Below the pieces are notes generated by a model, which was given only the letters and a program-made list of their open reading frames with translations, ran no database searches and was not told where the DNA came from. The translations under genes were made by a program, and so were the position numbers. Positions 14,501-29,000 of a stretch of 64,000 nucleotides of DNA are shown here, in pieces. The stretch is from Aldrovandia affinis. Lineage: Eukaryota > Chordata > Actinopteri > Notacanthiformes > Halosauridae. The DNA is taken from the NCBI GenBank assembly GCA_029706075.1, contig JAINUG010000039.1, positions 4,778,001 through 4,842,000 of the forward strand. The letters are read 5' to 3'. The stretch's first letter is position 1; each line of letters begins with the position of its first letter.

Positions 14501-17500
14501 CATCAAAGTAAGAAAATACATTGTGAAAAATTTCAAAGGGGTTGAATACTCACTGTACTGTATACACTACCGTTTTAGAACACATCCATTTTCCATTTTT
14601 TGCTGAAATGTAAGCAGTTCAAGTCCAGTGAATAATCTGAAATGGTACAAAGGTAAGCGGTGAACTGCCAGAGGTTTAAAAAAAAAAAAAAAAAAAAAAA
14701 GGCTAGGTCACCAAAAACTGAAAAATAATGCAGTGAGTAGTTTCCTACACCATCAAAATGCCCTTGGAAACTGGAGGAAACTCTGACAGGAAGAGGTCTG
14801 GCAGACCCAAAGCCACAACAAAATCAGAAGACAAGTTTCTGAGGTCAACAGCTTACGTGATAGGTGGCTCACAGGACAACAGCTTCAAACACAGCTTAAC
14901 ACTGGTCCAAGTAAGGAAGTCTCAGTTTCAACTGTGAAGAGAAGACTTCAAGCTGCAGGTTTGACAGGTCGAGTGGCAGTAAGAAAGCCATTGCTAAGAT
15001 GGCAAATAAGAAAAAGAGGCTTGCCTGGGTCATGAAGTACTGCCAGTGGAATACTGAAGACTGGAAGAAGGTCTTATGGACCGATGAATAAAAAATTGAA
15101 ATCTTCAGTTTATCATGCAGGGTAGGAGAAAGGATGGTTCTTCAGTGTGTGACACCAACTGTCAAACATGGAGGAGGAAGCCTGATGGTCTGGGGCTCTT
15201 TTGCTGGATCCAGAGTCGGCGACTTGCACAGAGTGACTGTTAACCCACGTTAACCCATTACTTGTTCGCTGAAAAGGGCCTTTTTTTATAACTCTGAAAT
15301 GTAGAGGTTTTTTTTTTTTTTTTTAAACCTCTGCCAGTTTAGCACCTACCTTAAATTTCAGTAAAAACTGGAAAATGGGGGTGTTCTAAAACTTTTGACC
15401 GGTAGTGTATATATACGTATATATATATATATATATATGACCATCGAGAAAAGCATATGCGTTCATGTTATTATGTAGTTTGCCAACTGCCTTGACAGGA
15501 TATGTATTATTCATACTCTTCATATCTTACTTTAGAAAATGTGCCATCAAAGAGCAGAGTGACGTGTATTGTAAATAGCTGATCTAGTCTGCCCTTACTG
15601 TCGAAAGACTGCTTAAATCTAAGAGTTATTTTAAGAAACATGAATATGCTTCTGTCCCATAGCACAGCATGCGAGGACAAGCTCTCCCCCATGCACACAC
15701 ACGCCTGCTGTGTTGTTATTAAAATTAAATCAAATAGACAACACTGGAGGTCTAATTTAATTTGTGTACCTGCTGAGAAATTCTAGAGAAATGTTTATTA
15801 ATAATGACCATTCCTGTTGGCAGGTTTTGTGACTACAGCAAGTCTAAACATCCAGACGAGAAAAGACTTCACTTTGGCAATGGCCACTGTAAGCATATGT
15901 CTGTCTGTCTGTCTGTAGATCTCAATGTCCCTGCTTTGAGTCAGCATTTTGGTGTAGTCTTTGGGCCCCATACAGTGTCTCACATTGAAACCAGTTCAAA
16001 TCAACAAGATGATGTCATTTCTGAGTTTGGTAATATGTAATTATGTTCAGGGATGGGGTCAATTGCTTATTAAATGACATCAAATGCAAATATGTTATTT
16101 GTTGTTTAACAAATTGTTGGTTAACTACACTATGATTCATTTAAATGTTTTGTTATGTGTGGGCTCTGTGAATCTCTGCTACTTGTAGCTTGGTTTTTGG
16201 AACTGTAATGAATTTCCATGTATGTATATGAAGTTTTCTTTTTTTGTGATGATTTGTTTTATTATTTTAAGGGGAAATGGGGGTGGGAAGTAACAAAAAA
16301 CGGGGGTAGGGAGAAAAGAAAAGATAAAATGTACAATACAAATAACACAATTACATCAAATCAAAACTATATACACTTAAGATGACAGAGCTTAGTAAAG
16401 CATACAAAAAGTACTTAGACAAATAAAGGTTTTCATGAACAATATAGACACTTTCACAGACAGAGTTATAGTTACCATGTGATTCAATGGGTAAAGGGCA
16501 GATCAGTTGTATATGAAGTTTTCCATTTGTAATTTTTGGTCATATGAATCTATACAGCCTTTTTCATTTCCTTTTTTCCAAACAACATGGAATTGCTTAT
16601 CTATATATTTCAAATGTATCTAATAAGTACTAATAACTGCCCAAAATGTGACAGGGCCAAGCTGCGCATGACATATATATGACTCGGACAAAACATGTGA
16701 TCAACTCTAAATCTTCCAGTGAGACTTCCAGGAATCCAGACCTATGTGGACCCCCACACTTATGAGGACCCGAGTCAGGCCGTCCATGAATTTGCCAGAG
16801 AGCTGGACGCCTCTTGCATAGCGATCGACAAGGTGGTTGGGGCAGGTAGGGGCCAAATTTCGAACAATTCCATTCAACACCTGCAGAATATTGTAAAGTT
16901 CGTTTTTAAAGTGACATTTATCTGTAAGAAGCATCCGTAACGTAACATGTCAGTGGGTGCAAAGGGAAATCAGTTAGCACCTCGTGGGGAGGTGAGTTCT
17001 TATTATCGTAACGCCTGTGATGTGGTATAACTCTTCCCAGCACCCATCCTCACTGCCTGACTGGCTTTAATGGAGTGCAGGGCAATGTAGCAGGGGTTCT
17101 GGGTAACCTCCTACTGGGATATCAAATTTCACCCCCCACGGTGCCCTCTAAACCAATCACAGTGGGTCCCTGAAGTCTGATGCCAGGGTAGATGATGACA
17201 CATGATTCATACCTCCGAGCAGGAAAAGGACAGAAGCACAGAATAAACAAGGGAATCCTGTTCTCCAGAGTTACCTGCAAAGAGCATTCAGGGTTTGGCA
17301 AAAATGTCAATCATCCATGATGCAGTTAATGTTTATGGTTGAACAAACATGGCCAGTCCATCTTGGAATTTTTTAATCAGTGAAATAATGTGGCTTAATC
17401 AAGGCAACATTATAATGGTTAATGAATCATTTTTGGTGAAAAACATATATCGAGACGACAGTGACACGTTGTTGACCAGGGATCCGACACTGAAGAAGAT

Positions 17501-20500
17501 GACTTTATGATTGATATCTAAAAAACACTTTAGGGGGACATTAACAAATAAGACAAACATATACATATGAAAGAATTCTGATGTCACAAGTTTATGGTTA
17601 GCATTTGACATGGATATTTAATTGGATTTAGGTTTGTTTTTCTTTAAGTTTTTTTATTTCATTAGTCAGTGCACGTGTGTTCAGACCCATCGCCTGATTG
17701 ATATGAACATTTTCACTGGACTTTATATCATCATAGTGTCACCATAATCATCTCTGAGGAGGTTCACAATAACATGTCACTTAAATACAAAAAGTAATTA
17801 TTTTCAGTTGGATGAATATCTCCCTTTAATTCACGTGCCCATTTCAATTGTTAGTTTCTTTGAAAAGAATTGATTGCTTTTGAATGCAGCTGAAATTACT
17901 GAAACTGAAACCGCAGCACCAACATATTTTGCTTAACTTTTTGACCCTGAATGACGCAATTTGCCTCCCAAATCGCTCCCTTTTAAGAAACAGATAATCA
18001 GTACCCTGTTACTTTGGTAACTGTGTGACATTTGCACCATGTTATTAGCACCAACCAAACATTAACTGAATACTATTTAGGCCTGAGTTCCACCATCACT
18101 CGTCCTTAAAATGTATTTCATTAAAATTACTTTTTTCTTTTCATTTCTGTCTGAAAAGGTTGGCATGAAAGCTATCCGTTTAATACAATATTCCATTTAT
18201 TAAATACCAACAAACACCAATAAAGCTATCCTTAAAGACATGTCTATATAGACTATGAGGGTGCTTGTGTCACCTCTTTATCCTGTATCCTTGGTAACCT
18301 TGAGTTGATTGTGCATGTGCAGGTGAGTTTGGGGAGGTGTGCAGTGGACGCTTGAAGCAGCCCTCAAAGAAGGAGACCAACGTGGCAATAAAGACCCTGA
18401 AGACAGGGTACACAGAGACCCAGAGACGGGACTTCCTGAGTGAGGCCAGCATCATGGGACAGTTCGATCACCCCAACATCATCAGGCTGGAGGGCGTGGT
18501 CACGCGCAGTGAGTGAGGTCATCGACTACATCACAGCATGACACCATGGAATACCTCAGCAACATCAGATAGATATTATTTATCTTTATAGTAGACTTTA
18601 TTGAGTCATCCTCCTTTAAAACATCCATTCAATCAACAGATACAAAAAATGACAAGTCCAAAAGTGTATTGACCGTCTACAATAAATAAGGGTTACAACA
18701 CAACATGTCACCAAGGAATACTTCAGCTGCATTATAGATAGATAGATTGATAGATATTATTAATTGAAGTACAAAAACCAGCAAATAGTGCCCCGAGCTA
18801 TTGTAAAGAGGAAATAATTTGTGATCAACAGCCATTCTTGTCATTTTTTTCAACAGATTTGAAAAGTCCCCAAAAAATTAACATTGTACAAAAGGTACCC
18901 CCAAAAAACCAACGAACAATTATCACTTATTTCACTATTTCATATTAATTCCAAACTGGCTTCCAGTTTAATTCTGGCATCAACCAGAAATTGTTACAAC
19001 ATCATGCCACACACTTTGCAATATACAGATTTAGGGACTTGCAAGATTGGCCTGATCAATTCAGGAAGATTGCAAGTGTCAAAAAAGGTGGATAGATAGT
19101 ATGGACATGTTGGGCATGACATGCTTCACTTTATTTTAATTAATTTGATGCATGTGAAACTGCTGTGATGTTTTAAGGGTACCCAAATGTCTTCAATTTT
19201 CAAACTGTTCTGAATATACTAGCATGTGTACCTTAAACTGCTAATTGTCTGTAATGTCATTGCTATGTATCATGTGTATCAGGCTGTCACAACTAAATGA
19301 AGTCAGTCACACCTGGTGGTAATTTAATGAGCATGGATTGAAATCAGGTGTGTGGGGAAAGTTTGGGACTGTTTTGAAGAAAGTAGAGGTAGAGTTTGTT
19401 TTCTTGTTATCGAGAGAAGCCTGGTTTTCCTTAAAATAAGTACCGCAAATCTTCAAACTCCATATTGCAAATGGAACAGCCTTGTCACAGAGATCTAGAT
19501 AAATTGATACATTTATTAATCACCTAGGGGGTTGTTTATGTTTACTGAGGCCAGATATATTCAACCTTTGATTTTGTATTCATATGTTAAACATATGTAA
19601 ACTATGTATTTTCTCTTCACTAAATTGAGTGCCAACAACAAAACTGGGTGCTTTCATGTTTGCTAATTGAATTTGTATGTCGTTATTTATCTCTATTCTG
19701 AGGCACTGAGTTTATGGAACAATTTGATGTCTTCATCCCAGAGCGCTTTCCAGGTATTTAAAAATATTCTGGGTTCTCTTTGGCTTCTAATGTTAACGAA
19801 TACTGTAGTAGTCAGTAATGGCTTTAAAAACTTTCATGAATTTCTTGTGAATTTCTATTTACACACTCTTCTCTGCAAATATGTGAACACATATACACTG
19901 TATCAGAATGATTTTCACTATAGTGCACATGTTCATTCCTGAAAGAGGACAGCCTCATTGCATTCTGTCCATTCACATATTTCTCTATATTTTAAAGTTT
20001 TCTCTGGATGCATACACTTCCTGTACTGTGCTTTACATAGCATTGCGTTTGTATGAAAGTCTCATTATTTCAGCTAGGCACAGTTTATTAGATTTAGGAG
20101 CATCGCTGAGATCTCATTTCAATAACCGCCAGTTTTTTATGACTTTTTTTTTAACACGCTGAGTATAAAGTTCAAAAATAACTTTTTTAAAGCTATGTTT
20201 TTCTAGGCTAGTTTCTAAGGTGCAGTAATTCCTACAAAAACATTACAGAATAAATCCTGTCCATTCTGTCCAATAATATACTTTACCATCTGTGTCTTCA
20301 ATCAATAGACCAGGTTTCATCAAACACTTCCTATGGTTTTGAATTTTTTTTGGGTGTCGTTTCGTGTCGCAAGGAGATATAGTGAAATAATTGGTCTGAA
20401 ATCCCGTCTTCAAGCTTGACCTAATTCGTGACTCAGTTCCTAAATCTGCGCTTTCAATTCCTTTATGTGTAAAACTGTAAATTGCTTCCTCTCGTCTTCC

Positions 20501-23500
20501 TCAAAATTATAAAAATTCTTAGAACGCATAATACATTTGGGGTAATTTTAGACAGAAAAGTGTTCTACCTTTGTACAAATTCCTTCTACTGCAAATATGA
20601 CCATGGTTGACAAACACATTTCTAAAATTAACAATGAGAAAGTTTCACAGCTGCAAGAACAGCCATGCCCCCCCCCCCCACCCCACATTATAGGACGTTT
20701 TCACATCTCAAACAATAATTGTTTCCAATATATCCACTTTCTTTTAGACACTTACAACAGGGGAATACTTCTTAAACATAGCCATAAACGAGAATGTCAT
20801 TGGGATAATCATTTATGGATTTTTGTCACTTTCAGTCTTTGGATAAATCTCACAGCCGAATGTTGTTTTGGAAATCAAAAAGCGAGAATGAAATGAGATG
20901 GAATAATTTGAAGGGAAGAAATGATGTCTGTCGCCCTCATGGGAAATGTTTTTCCAACTCAACAAGTTTGATTGCCAGATTGCTTTAGATATTGACACGC
21001 CTCTCCTTCTTGTGGTGCCTATTCAGGATTAGTTCTGCTCCACGCAGCATCCTGGAGGAAGGGAAAGGTTTACGTCTAAACTAAGATCGCATGTTTGCAA
21101 TAAATAAATCTGGCCCTGCTCTCGCTACTAAAGATGTGCTGTAAATAATGGGATGCACACTCGTTACTCATTAGTGGGCTGCAGATTATTTGTGTTTTGG
21201 GTGCGTGGGAGAGGGAGGCTCACCCCCATGGGCGAAAGGGCTCATTACTACCGACGTTGGGTGCTTTGATATTCAGTCCCCATTCATTCAATGGTAATCT
21301 GGAGATTCCCACACTTCGTTTTAATCTGCTGCATTTCAGTGTTTACCTGATCAAAGGTTTGTGGCGCTGTTTCTGAGAAGAGAAGGCAGAGGTGAGTGCA
21401 GGTTGTAGATGAAAAAACGCAAAACGCTGAATGTTTTGAAGCAATGAAATCCCACTTAAAAAGGAGTCTACACATTTGTTTCATATTAATGTCAATGCTA
21501 ATTGGCAATATGTTTCTGCTATAAAAGACAGTTCATATGTGAGTTTCTAAAGCAACGTGAGAGATTTAACAGACTTTGAAAGAGGTCAAACAGTTGGTGC
21601 TTTTGCAGGTGCAGAAGTCACAGATAATGCAAAATGATTTAATGTGGGAAAAATGTTGAAATTAATGACAGCATATGCCAAACAAGGAAAACCTGCAACA
21701 GGCAAGGGGAACAGAGGTGGCGGGTCAAAGCGTATTTACAGTGACAGATAGGCAAGCTAGTTGCTAAAAGCTGCAAAATAGCCTCTTAAATGATCACAGA
21801 ACTGAATCTACACCTCCGTGACCTAGTCTCAACAAAAACTGAGTGAGCTTCACAAAGCTGATATCTATGGTAGGGCTGCCATTCTGTAAACATTTGTAAC
21901 CATGGCCAATGCGCAACAACGCATAACCTGGTGTAATGAGCACATCAACTGGACTTCTGAGCAATGGATGAAAGTAATATGGCCTGATGAGTCATCTTTT
22001 TCTCTTTCTCCTACATCTGGACGAGTTTATGGAGAAAGCCAAAGGAAGCCTTCAACCCACATTGCCTGCTCCAAACTGGATGGTGCTGGATCTGTTATAG
22101 TATGGGCCGCCATCTCGTGGGAGTCATTGGGTCATCAGTTGCTTCCTCAAGATGTTCTCATATTCCAAGATGATAACACCCCCATAGGCACTGCTAAACA
22201 GATTCAAGAGTGGTTTCATGAATACCTGGATTTAGTCAAACACCTTCCATGGCCTCCCCAATAACCAGATCTAAACATTATTGAAACTTTATAGGAAGTT
22301 CTATAAAGTAGAGTTTGGAATAAATATCCACTGCTTTCATCTCTCAAACAACTTTGGTTGAATATCCCACTAGAAGAAGATCAAAACTTGTATAACAGCA
22401 TTCCAAGAGGTATTGTGCTGTGCTGAAGCCAAAGGGTGGCCAAACTCCTAAATATTAATATATTGGTTGATGGTTTTATTATTTTGTCTACTGGACTTGC
22501 TTATATATGTGTATAGGTATGATATATATAGAGAGCAGAATATATATACGGCAAGTCGTCCGGGTCCTAAGCAGCAAAAGCAGCCCCAGACCATCACACT
22601 ACCACCTCCATGTTTGACTGTTGGTATGATGTTTTTATATATATAATGAGATCCTGATTACCCCTGCCTTGATTATTGGTTATCAACTTAAACTAAGGCT
22701 TATAGCTAGAACATGAGAGTAGCCCATTTAAATATAAAATAATGTAAGTATATGGTTCCAATCAATAAAGAATTTAATTCTTAGAAATGGTGTATTTCTA
22801 TGTCGCGTAAAGTTTTATGAACATTTCGGAGGCTAGAAAGACCTCCATTCCAAATATGTTTCTATATTCAGTATATACACGGATATCGCTGGTGAAATAT
22901 AGGGTGTTGACATGTCAAGGCTTTTAAGGAGTGGCAATGTTTAACCGAGTGCATGACTGTTTGGATCAGAAGCTATAGTGATGGAGAGGGAATAATAAAA
23001 TGACTGCAGGCTGCATTGTAAGTCAGCTCACGCTCTCTGCGCTCAACTCCCAAACCAGCCATGACTCTGTACACCTCACTCTCTCTGCGCTCAACTCCCA
23101 AACCAGCCATGACTCTGTACAGCTCACTCTCTCTGCGCTCAACTCCCAAACCAGCCATGACTCTGTACAGCTCACACTCTCTGCGCTCAACTCCCAAACC
23201 AGCCATGACTCTGTACAGCTCACTCTCTCTGCGCTCAACTCCCAAACCAGCCATGACTCTGTACAGCTCACTCTCTCTGCGCTCAACTCCCAAACAAGCC
23301 ATGACTCTGTACTGGCACTCAGCTCAACTCCCAAACCAGCCATGACTCTGTACAGCTCAACTCCCAACTCCCAAAGTAGTGACTCTGTACAGCTCACTCT
23401 CTCTGCGCTCAACTCCCAAACCAGCCATGACTCTGTACAGCTCACACTCTCTGCGCTCAACTCCCAAACCAGCCATGACTCTGTACAGCTCACACTCTCT

Positions 23501-26035
23501 GCGCTCAACTCCCAAACCAGTCGTGACTCTGTACAGCTCACTCTCTCTGCGCTCAACTCCCAAACCAGCCATGACTCTGTACAGCTCACTCTCTCTGCGC
23601 TCAACTCCCAAACCAGCCCTGACTCTGTACAGCTCACACCCTCTGCACTCAACTCCCAAACCGGCCGTGACTCTGTACAGCTCACACCCTCTGCGCTCAA
23701 CTCCCAAACCGGCCATGACTCTGTACAGCTCACTCTCTCTGCGCTCAACTCCCAAACCAGCCGTGACTCTGTACAGCTCACGCTCTCTGCGCTCAACTCC
23801 CAAACCAGACGTGACTCTGTACAGCTCACACCCTCTGCGCTCAACTCCAAAACCGGCCATGACTCTGTACTGCTCACTCTCTCTGCGCTCAACTCCCAAA
23901 CCAGCCCTGACTCTGTATAGCTCACACCCTCTGCACTCAACTCCCAAACCGGCCGTGACTCTGTACTGCTCACACTCTCTGCGCTCAACTCCCAAACCAG
24001 CCGTGACTCTGTACAGCTCACTCTCTCTGCGCTCAACTCCCAAACCAGCCATGACTCTGTACAGCTCCCAAACCAGCCCTGACTCTCTGCGCTCAACTCC
24101 CAAACCAGCCCTGACTCTGTACTGCTCACTCTCTCTGCGCTCAACTCCCAAACCAGCCATGACTCTGTACAGCTCACTCTCTCTGCGCTCAACTCCCAAA
24201 CAAGCCATGACTCTGTAGGCTACAGCTCACGCTCTCTGCGCTCAACTCCCAAACCAGCCATGACTCTGTACAGCTCACTCTCTCTGCGCTCAACTCCCAA
24301 ACAAGCCATGACTCTGTAGGCTACAGCTCACTCTCTCTGCGCTCAACTCCCAAACCAGCCATGACTCTGTACAGCTCACTCTCTCTGCGCTCAACTCCCA
24401 AACCAGCCATGACTCTGTACAGCTCACTCTCTCTGCGCTCAACTCCCAAACCAGCCATGACTCTGTACAGCTCACTCTCTCTGCACTCAACTCCCAAACC
24501 AGCCATGACTCTGTACAGCTCACACTCTCTGCGCTCAACTCCCAACCAAGCCATGACTCTGTAGGCTACAGCTCATGCTCTCTGCGCTCAACTCCCAAAC
24601 CAGTCGTGACTCTGTACAGCTCAAATATAAAGTCTCCACTGGGATGCATTTCTGAGAACATTCTTTTACTGCATGATCTTCAAAATATGGTTTCAATGTA
24701 CATTTCAAATAGAGTTTTCAGTATAAATCTATCCATCATCTAAATACGCTGTATAGTCATATATTTATTGTCGCTAGTTTCGGTCTTCGTTAAATTGTCT
24801 GTTGCGTTAATGCCGGTATACAATCTATCCATCATCGAAAAATATATATGAACATATTTATGTATTCATTTAATGTTGCTAGTGTCCTTCTTTGTTAAAG
24901 TGTCTGTTCCATTAATGCTGGCACTGTGACACACATTGCATTAATGCTATGTTTTAGGGTAAACTCAGAGAGGTAGAGTCTGTCCTCAGAGGTGTGTCAA
25001 ATTGATTTATATCACGGTGCAGGACGGCAGAGAAAGTGAAACCATCTGTCAGGCGAACACATGACCGCGCGAGCATTCACTCGTGTGATTTAAAGACGTT
25101 TTTTCCCCTCATTTTTAAAGCGGCCCATCAATGGGGATCGAAATAAGATAGCGATGATAAAAAACCTGTACTTTATGGCCGTCTGCGTTCGGAGGGTGGA
25201 TAACGCTGTCTGGGAGTGACGGCTGACCTTGAGGGTCTCCTGAATTATTCCCTCCCCTCTCTCTCCGTCCTGAAGGAGTCTCTCGTGAAACGGGGTCTGC
25301 CGTAAAGCACTGTTACGACCACCGACCGGCCTCTGTTGTCACGGACATCAAGAAAGAACCTGCCACGCGAAGAAGTGCTGTCGGGAGGCTGAGGGGGATT
25401 CAGACAATAGGCCAGATGTGGCGAAAACGCAGCCTATCCCTGTTTGCAATAACCCGAAACGTGTTTAAAACAGCGCCTATCATTCCGCCCCGTCCTGAAA
25501 TGCACCCTGTTTGTTCCGCGGCCCATTAAAATACAGATGGCACATGGAGGTCCTTTTGTAAACTGCCCGTGCACTGGGCTGAACTCTATAAAGCGCCAGT
25601 GGAAGTAAAACACTGTCATTTAGAGAAAGGGATGTTTTACACACGATAGACAGTTAATGCACAATAAAAAGTGTGTATTTACAGTGTATTTGTTCAGCTG
25701 TTTCAAAGTGTATCAGTCATGAAATTCTCCGTATGATTTGTGCGTTCGCTAAAATAATAGTTTTCACAGACTCCACAAACATTTTAGATGGACAGAGTGT
25801 GAATTATAGCCCAGTATAATATATGCAGTTTTCCCCACCTGAGGGTTAATTCATTCAGTTTATGGCACTGACATGTGTTCAGCACATTATTGTAATAATG
25901 CTTTCAGACTGATGTTCTATACTTAAAACTGTTGACAAATGTATTTGCTGAGTATATGTAGACATAGTACTTTGCTTCACCATGTAAACCCAAGCATTAG
26001 CCAGTTTATTACAAATGTATTTCAATACAAAAAAA

Positions 26036-26069
<34 letters not shown>

Positions 26070-29000
26070 GTTATTATTATTGTTGTTATTGTTAACAGTA
26101 ATAATAATAGTCATCATTATCATCAGCAGCAGCATCACAATCCATCATAATCCCCCCATTCCTGCCCATTGTAAATCTCACAAATGTCTTTCTCTATCCA
26201 GGTAAACCAGTTATGATTGTGACAGAATACATGGAAAATGGAGCCTTGGACAGCTTCCTGCGGGTGAGTATGGCACCTCAATAATCCTCAATAAGCCAAT
26301 GAGCCTGACCAGTTGAGTGTGATCTGAGATAGGGCTGAGAACAGCGATGTGTGCGTTTATGACATCAGTGTATGCTTTATGGCAGGGGAGTGGTCCAGGT
26401 TTGGGGATGATGCTGTTTGTTGCAAATGCCTACATTCCCAGGTAACTGAGAAGAGATCTACTACAGCAGTGGTTCTGGCCTGTGACCCACTTAATGAGTG
26501 AATACATTTTCTCGGACCCACCCCTTAAAGTGTAGTCATATATTCATATATGGAATTGGAATTTGAAAAATAACTGACTGTGCACTGTAACTAGTGGAAT
26601 TAATGTAAGAGGTGCAGCGTTTCATTTGACTGGTGTGAATGGGAAATGGGAAGTGTATGGTATAGCAAGTGTATGGTATAGTGTAGGCGGCAGTCTAGTG
26701 TAATGGTTAGGGAACTGGACTTTTAACTCAGAGATTGCTGGTTCGATTACCAGGTGGGGGCACCTGGCACTTAACTTACCAGGTACTTAACCTGAATTGC
26801 TTCAGTAAAAAATATCCAGCTGTATAAATGGATTGTAAATAAATGTCAATTGTGTAAGTCGCTCTGGATAAGAGCATCTGCTAAATGCCTAAAATGTAAT
26901 GTAAATGTAAATGCTTGTCATCTTCTGACCCACCAGCGGGTCCTGACGCACAGTTGGGGAACCACTGGTCTACAGTGCCTCTGCTGGGCTCTTGTCCTCC
27001 TGTTGTAATGGAAATCAAGCTCATACATTCGCATGCATGTATGGAGACTGGCACTCTGCCCTCTGGAGAGTGGTAATAAAATGAACCATTGAGCTTGTTA
27101 AACGAGTCAGGGTAATCTACATTTCTGTGAAATATTTATTATAGGACAAATGTCACACTACATTAAAAAAAAAATGACGGCAGTCTTTGGAAGGGGGGAG
27201 AACCGGGAGTTTATAAAAAGCAGAGCAGAGATTAATATTCCCCATGTGGGGTCATATTTACTGGTATACTGCGGCGTATCTGAGGAACATGGAGAGCTGA
27301 CTTGGAGCTATTCCTGGAGCTACCCACTGAGCCTCACAGTTTTCTCAAGTACGGGGGGTTCTGGATTATTTAAATAAGACAACGTGTTGTTTTAAATTGA
27401 CAAGAATGAACAAGAGCGGTCCGGGCCTGGTCCAGTGTCCGTGAGTGCCTGCACGTCTGACAGAAGGTTCCAGAACAGCTGTGAGGTCACATATTTCCCT
27501 CAAGCCTCAGCGAGCCCGGCACCGGCGGTGTCCTCCTCCTCTCTGTTTTATCTCAGTTACTGGCAGGTGAACTTAATTATGCAGGGCTCTCATCCCAGTC
27601 ATCTGTGATTTATTTATCTATGATTTAAGACATTTAAAAAAAATGTTTTTAAGTTTTGCACGAGCCAACGTCTCTGTTTCCCTCTGTCTTTGTCTGTATT
27701 CATCTTTCCCAGAATGTATATTAAGCTGAAGTTATGAGTGCAGTTTGCATACCCTTAGAAGGTAGAAGGTAGTTCTCTGAAAGGTTTCTGGTAAAAAAAA
27801 ATGATGTGCGGGTGGCGCAATCGGTGAAGGCACTCCCCCGGAGTGCAGGTTGCAGACTGCAGCCGGGGTTCAGTCCCTGGCTGCACCAGCCTATCTCTTG
27901 CCCGGAGTCCTGTTCAAGGGCTGCGATTGGCTGTCTGCCCCAGGGGAGGAGGGGGAAAGCCGGCATGAGCTCAGCACGAGCACAGAAAGCTTCCCTGTGG
28001 GGAAACATGTTTTGAAGTTCATTGCCAGCCCCAGGGTAGTGGCTGGTCCCATAAATTGGGGGTGGTGGGCTCATGGGGGAGGGTGAATTGAAGAAATAGG
28101 GGGTATAATTGGCCACCAAATTCATTATAAAATATGGGGGAAAAAATCTGAAATACATTTTTTTTTTTTTAAAGAATAATATGCTCTTTCACGTTGACTC
28201 TGCTTCTTGTGAAAACATCAGTTGACTCTCATTATAAAATAGAAGAAAAAACATTCCGCGTTTATGGCTCTGCTGGTAATTTGTTATGCCAAAAATGTTC
28301 ATCAAGTAGGAAGAAGTATGCATGATATACAATGGGGTTCTTGTGTTTTTGTTTTGAGCAAAATACAAAGGATACATATTGGCTTTGGCCATTCCAACCC
28401 AAAGCATTTTAAATCATTTTAAATGATGATATTTGTCAAACTGTTGCCAACCAAGAACTTAATGTGGTTTTATGTTGACTGTGTTGTGGTGATGGTGGTC
28501 ACTCTTTGATTTGACAGTGATTAATCTTACAGCAGCAACCTTACTACACTAAAGCTAAAGTTGAGTTACATTTACATTGACATTTTAGGCATTTAGCAGA
28601 CGCTCTTATCCAGAGTGACTTACAGTTTACATTTCTTTACATACAATCCATTTATACAGCTGGATATTTTACTGAAGCAAAGGTTAAGTGTCTTGCTCAA
28701 GGGTACAACAGCAGTGCCCCACCTGGGAATTGAACCTGTAACCTCTGAGTTACAAGCCCAGCTCCCTAACCATTACACTACACTGCAAGCCGAGTTCCTT
28801 GTGTAGTGGAGTTCAGAGACATGAGCTGTCTCATGACGGTCTGCTGCACAATGTGGCATCGCCCCTGGAGAAGCAGTAAGAGTGTGATTAGTTCTCGTGG
28901 CTGAGAACCTTGGTCTTTAGCTCAGTTGATTCTGTCTCTTGTTGTGCGTAGTATCATGCACGGGCTGTGGTTTGAAACCCCTCAGCAAATCTACCCCTTT

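Noticed and set aside
23023-24192. A 389-codon minus-strand frame and several other long frames of repeats
   Set aside because: They arise from a stop-free 48-bp DNA repeat whose period is a multiple of three. Frames are open in many phases on both strands and no gene structure is present.
23024-24623. CRISPR-like array of direct repeats
   Set aside because: Units are contiguous with no unique spacers, the genome is vertebrate, and no cas genes exist. It is a minisatellite.
26686-26760. A tRNA gene
   Set aside because: It is the head of a SINE with a LINE-type tail, and sister copies occur in the window.
27806-27889. A tRNA gene
   Set aside because: A- and B-box words exist but the cloverleaf is degenerate and a SINE body follows. 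A second copy of the same unit lies at 53865-54165.
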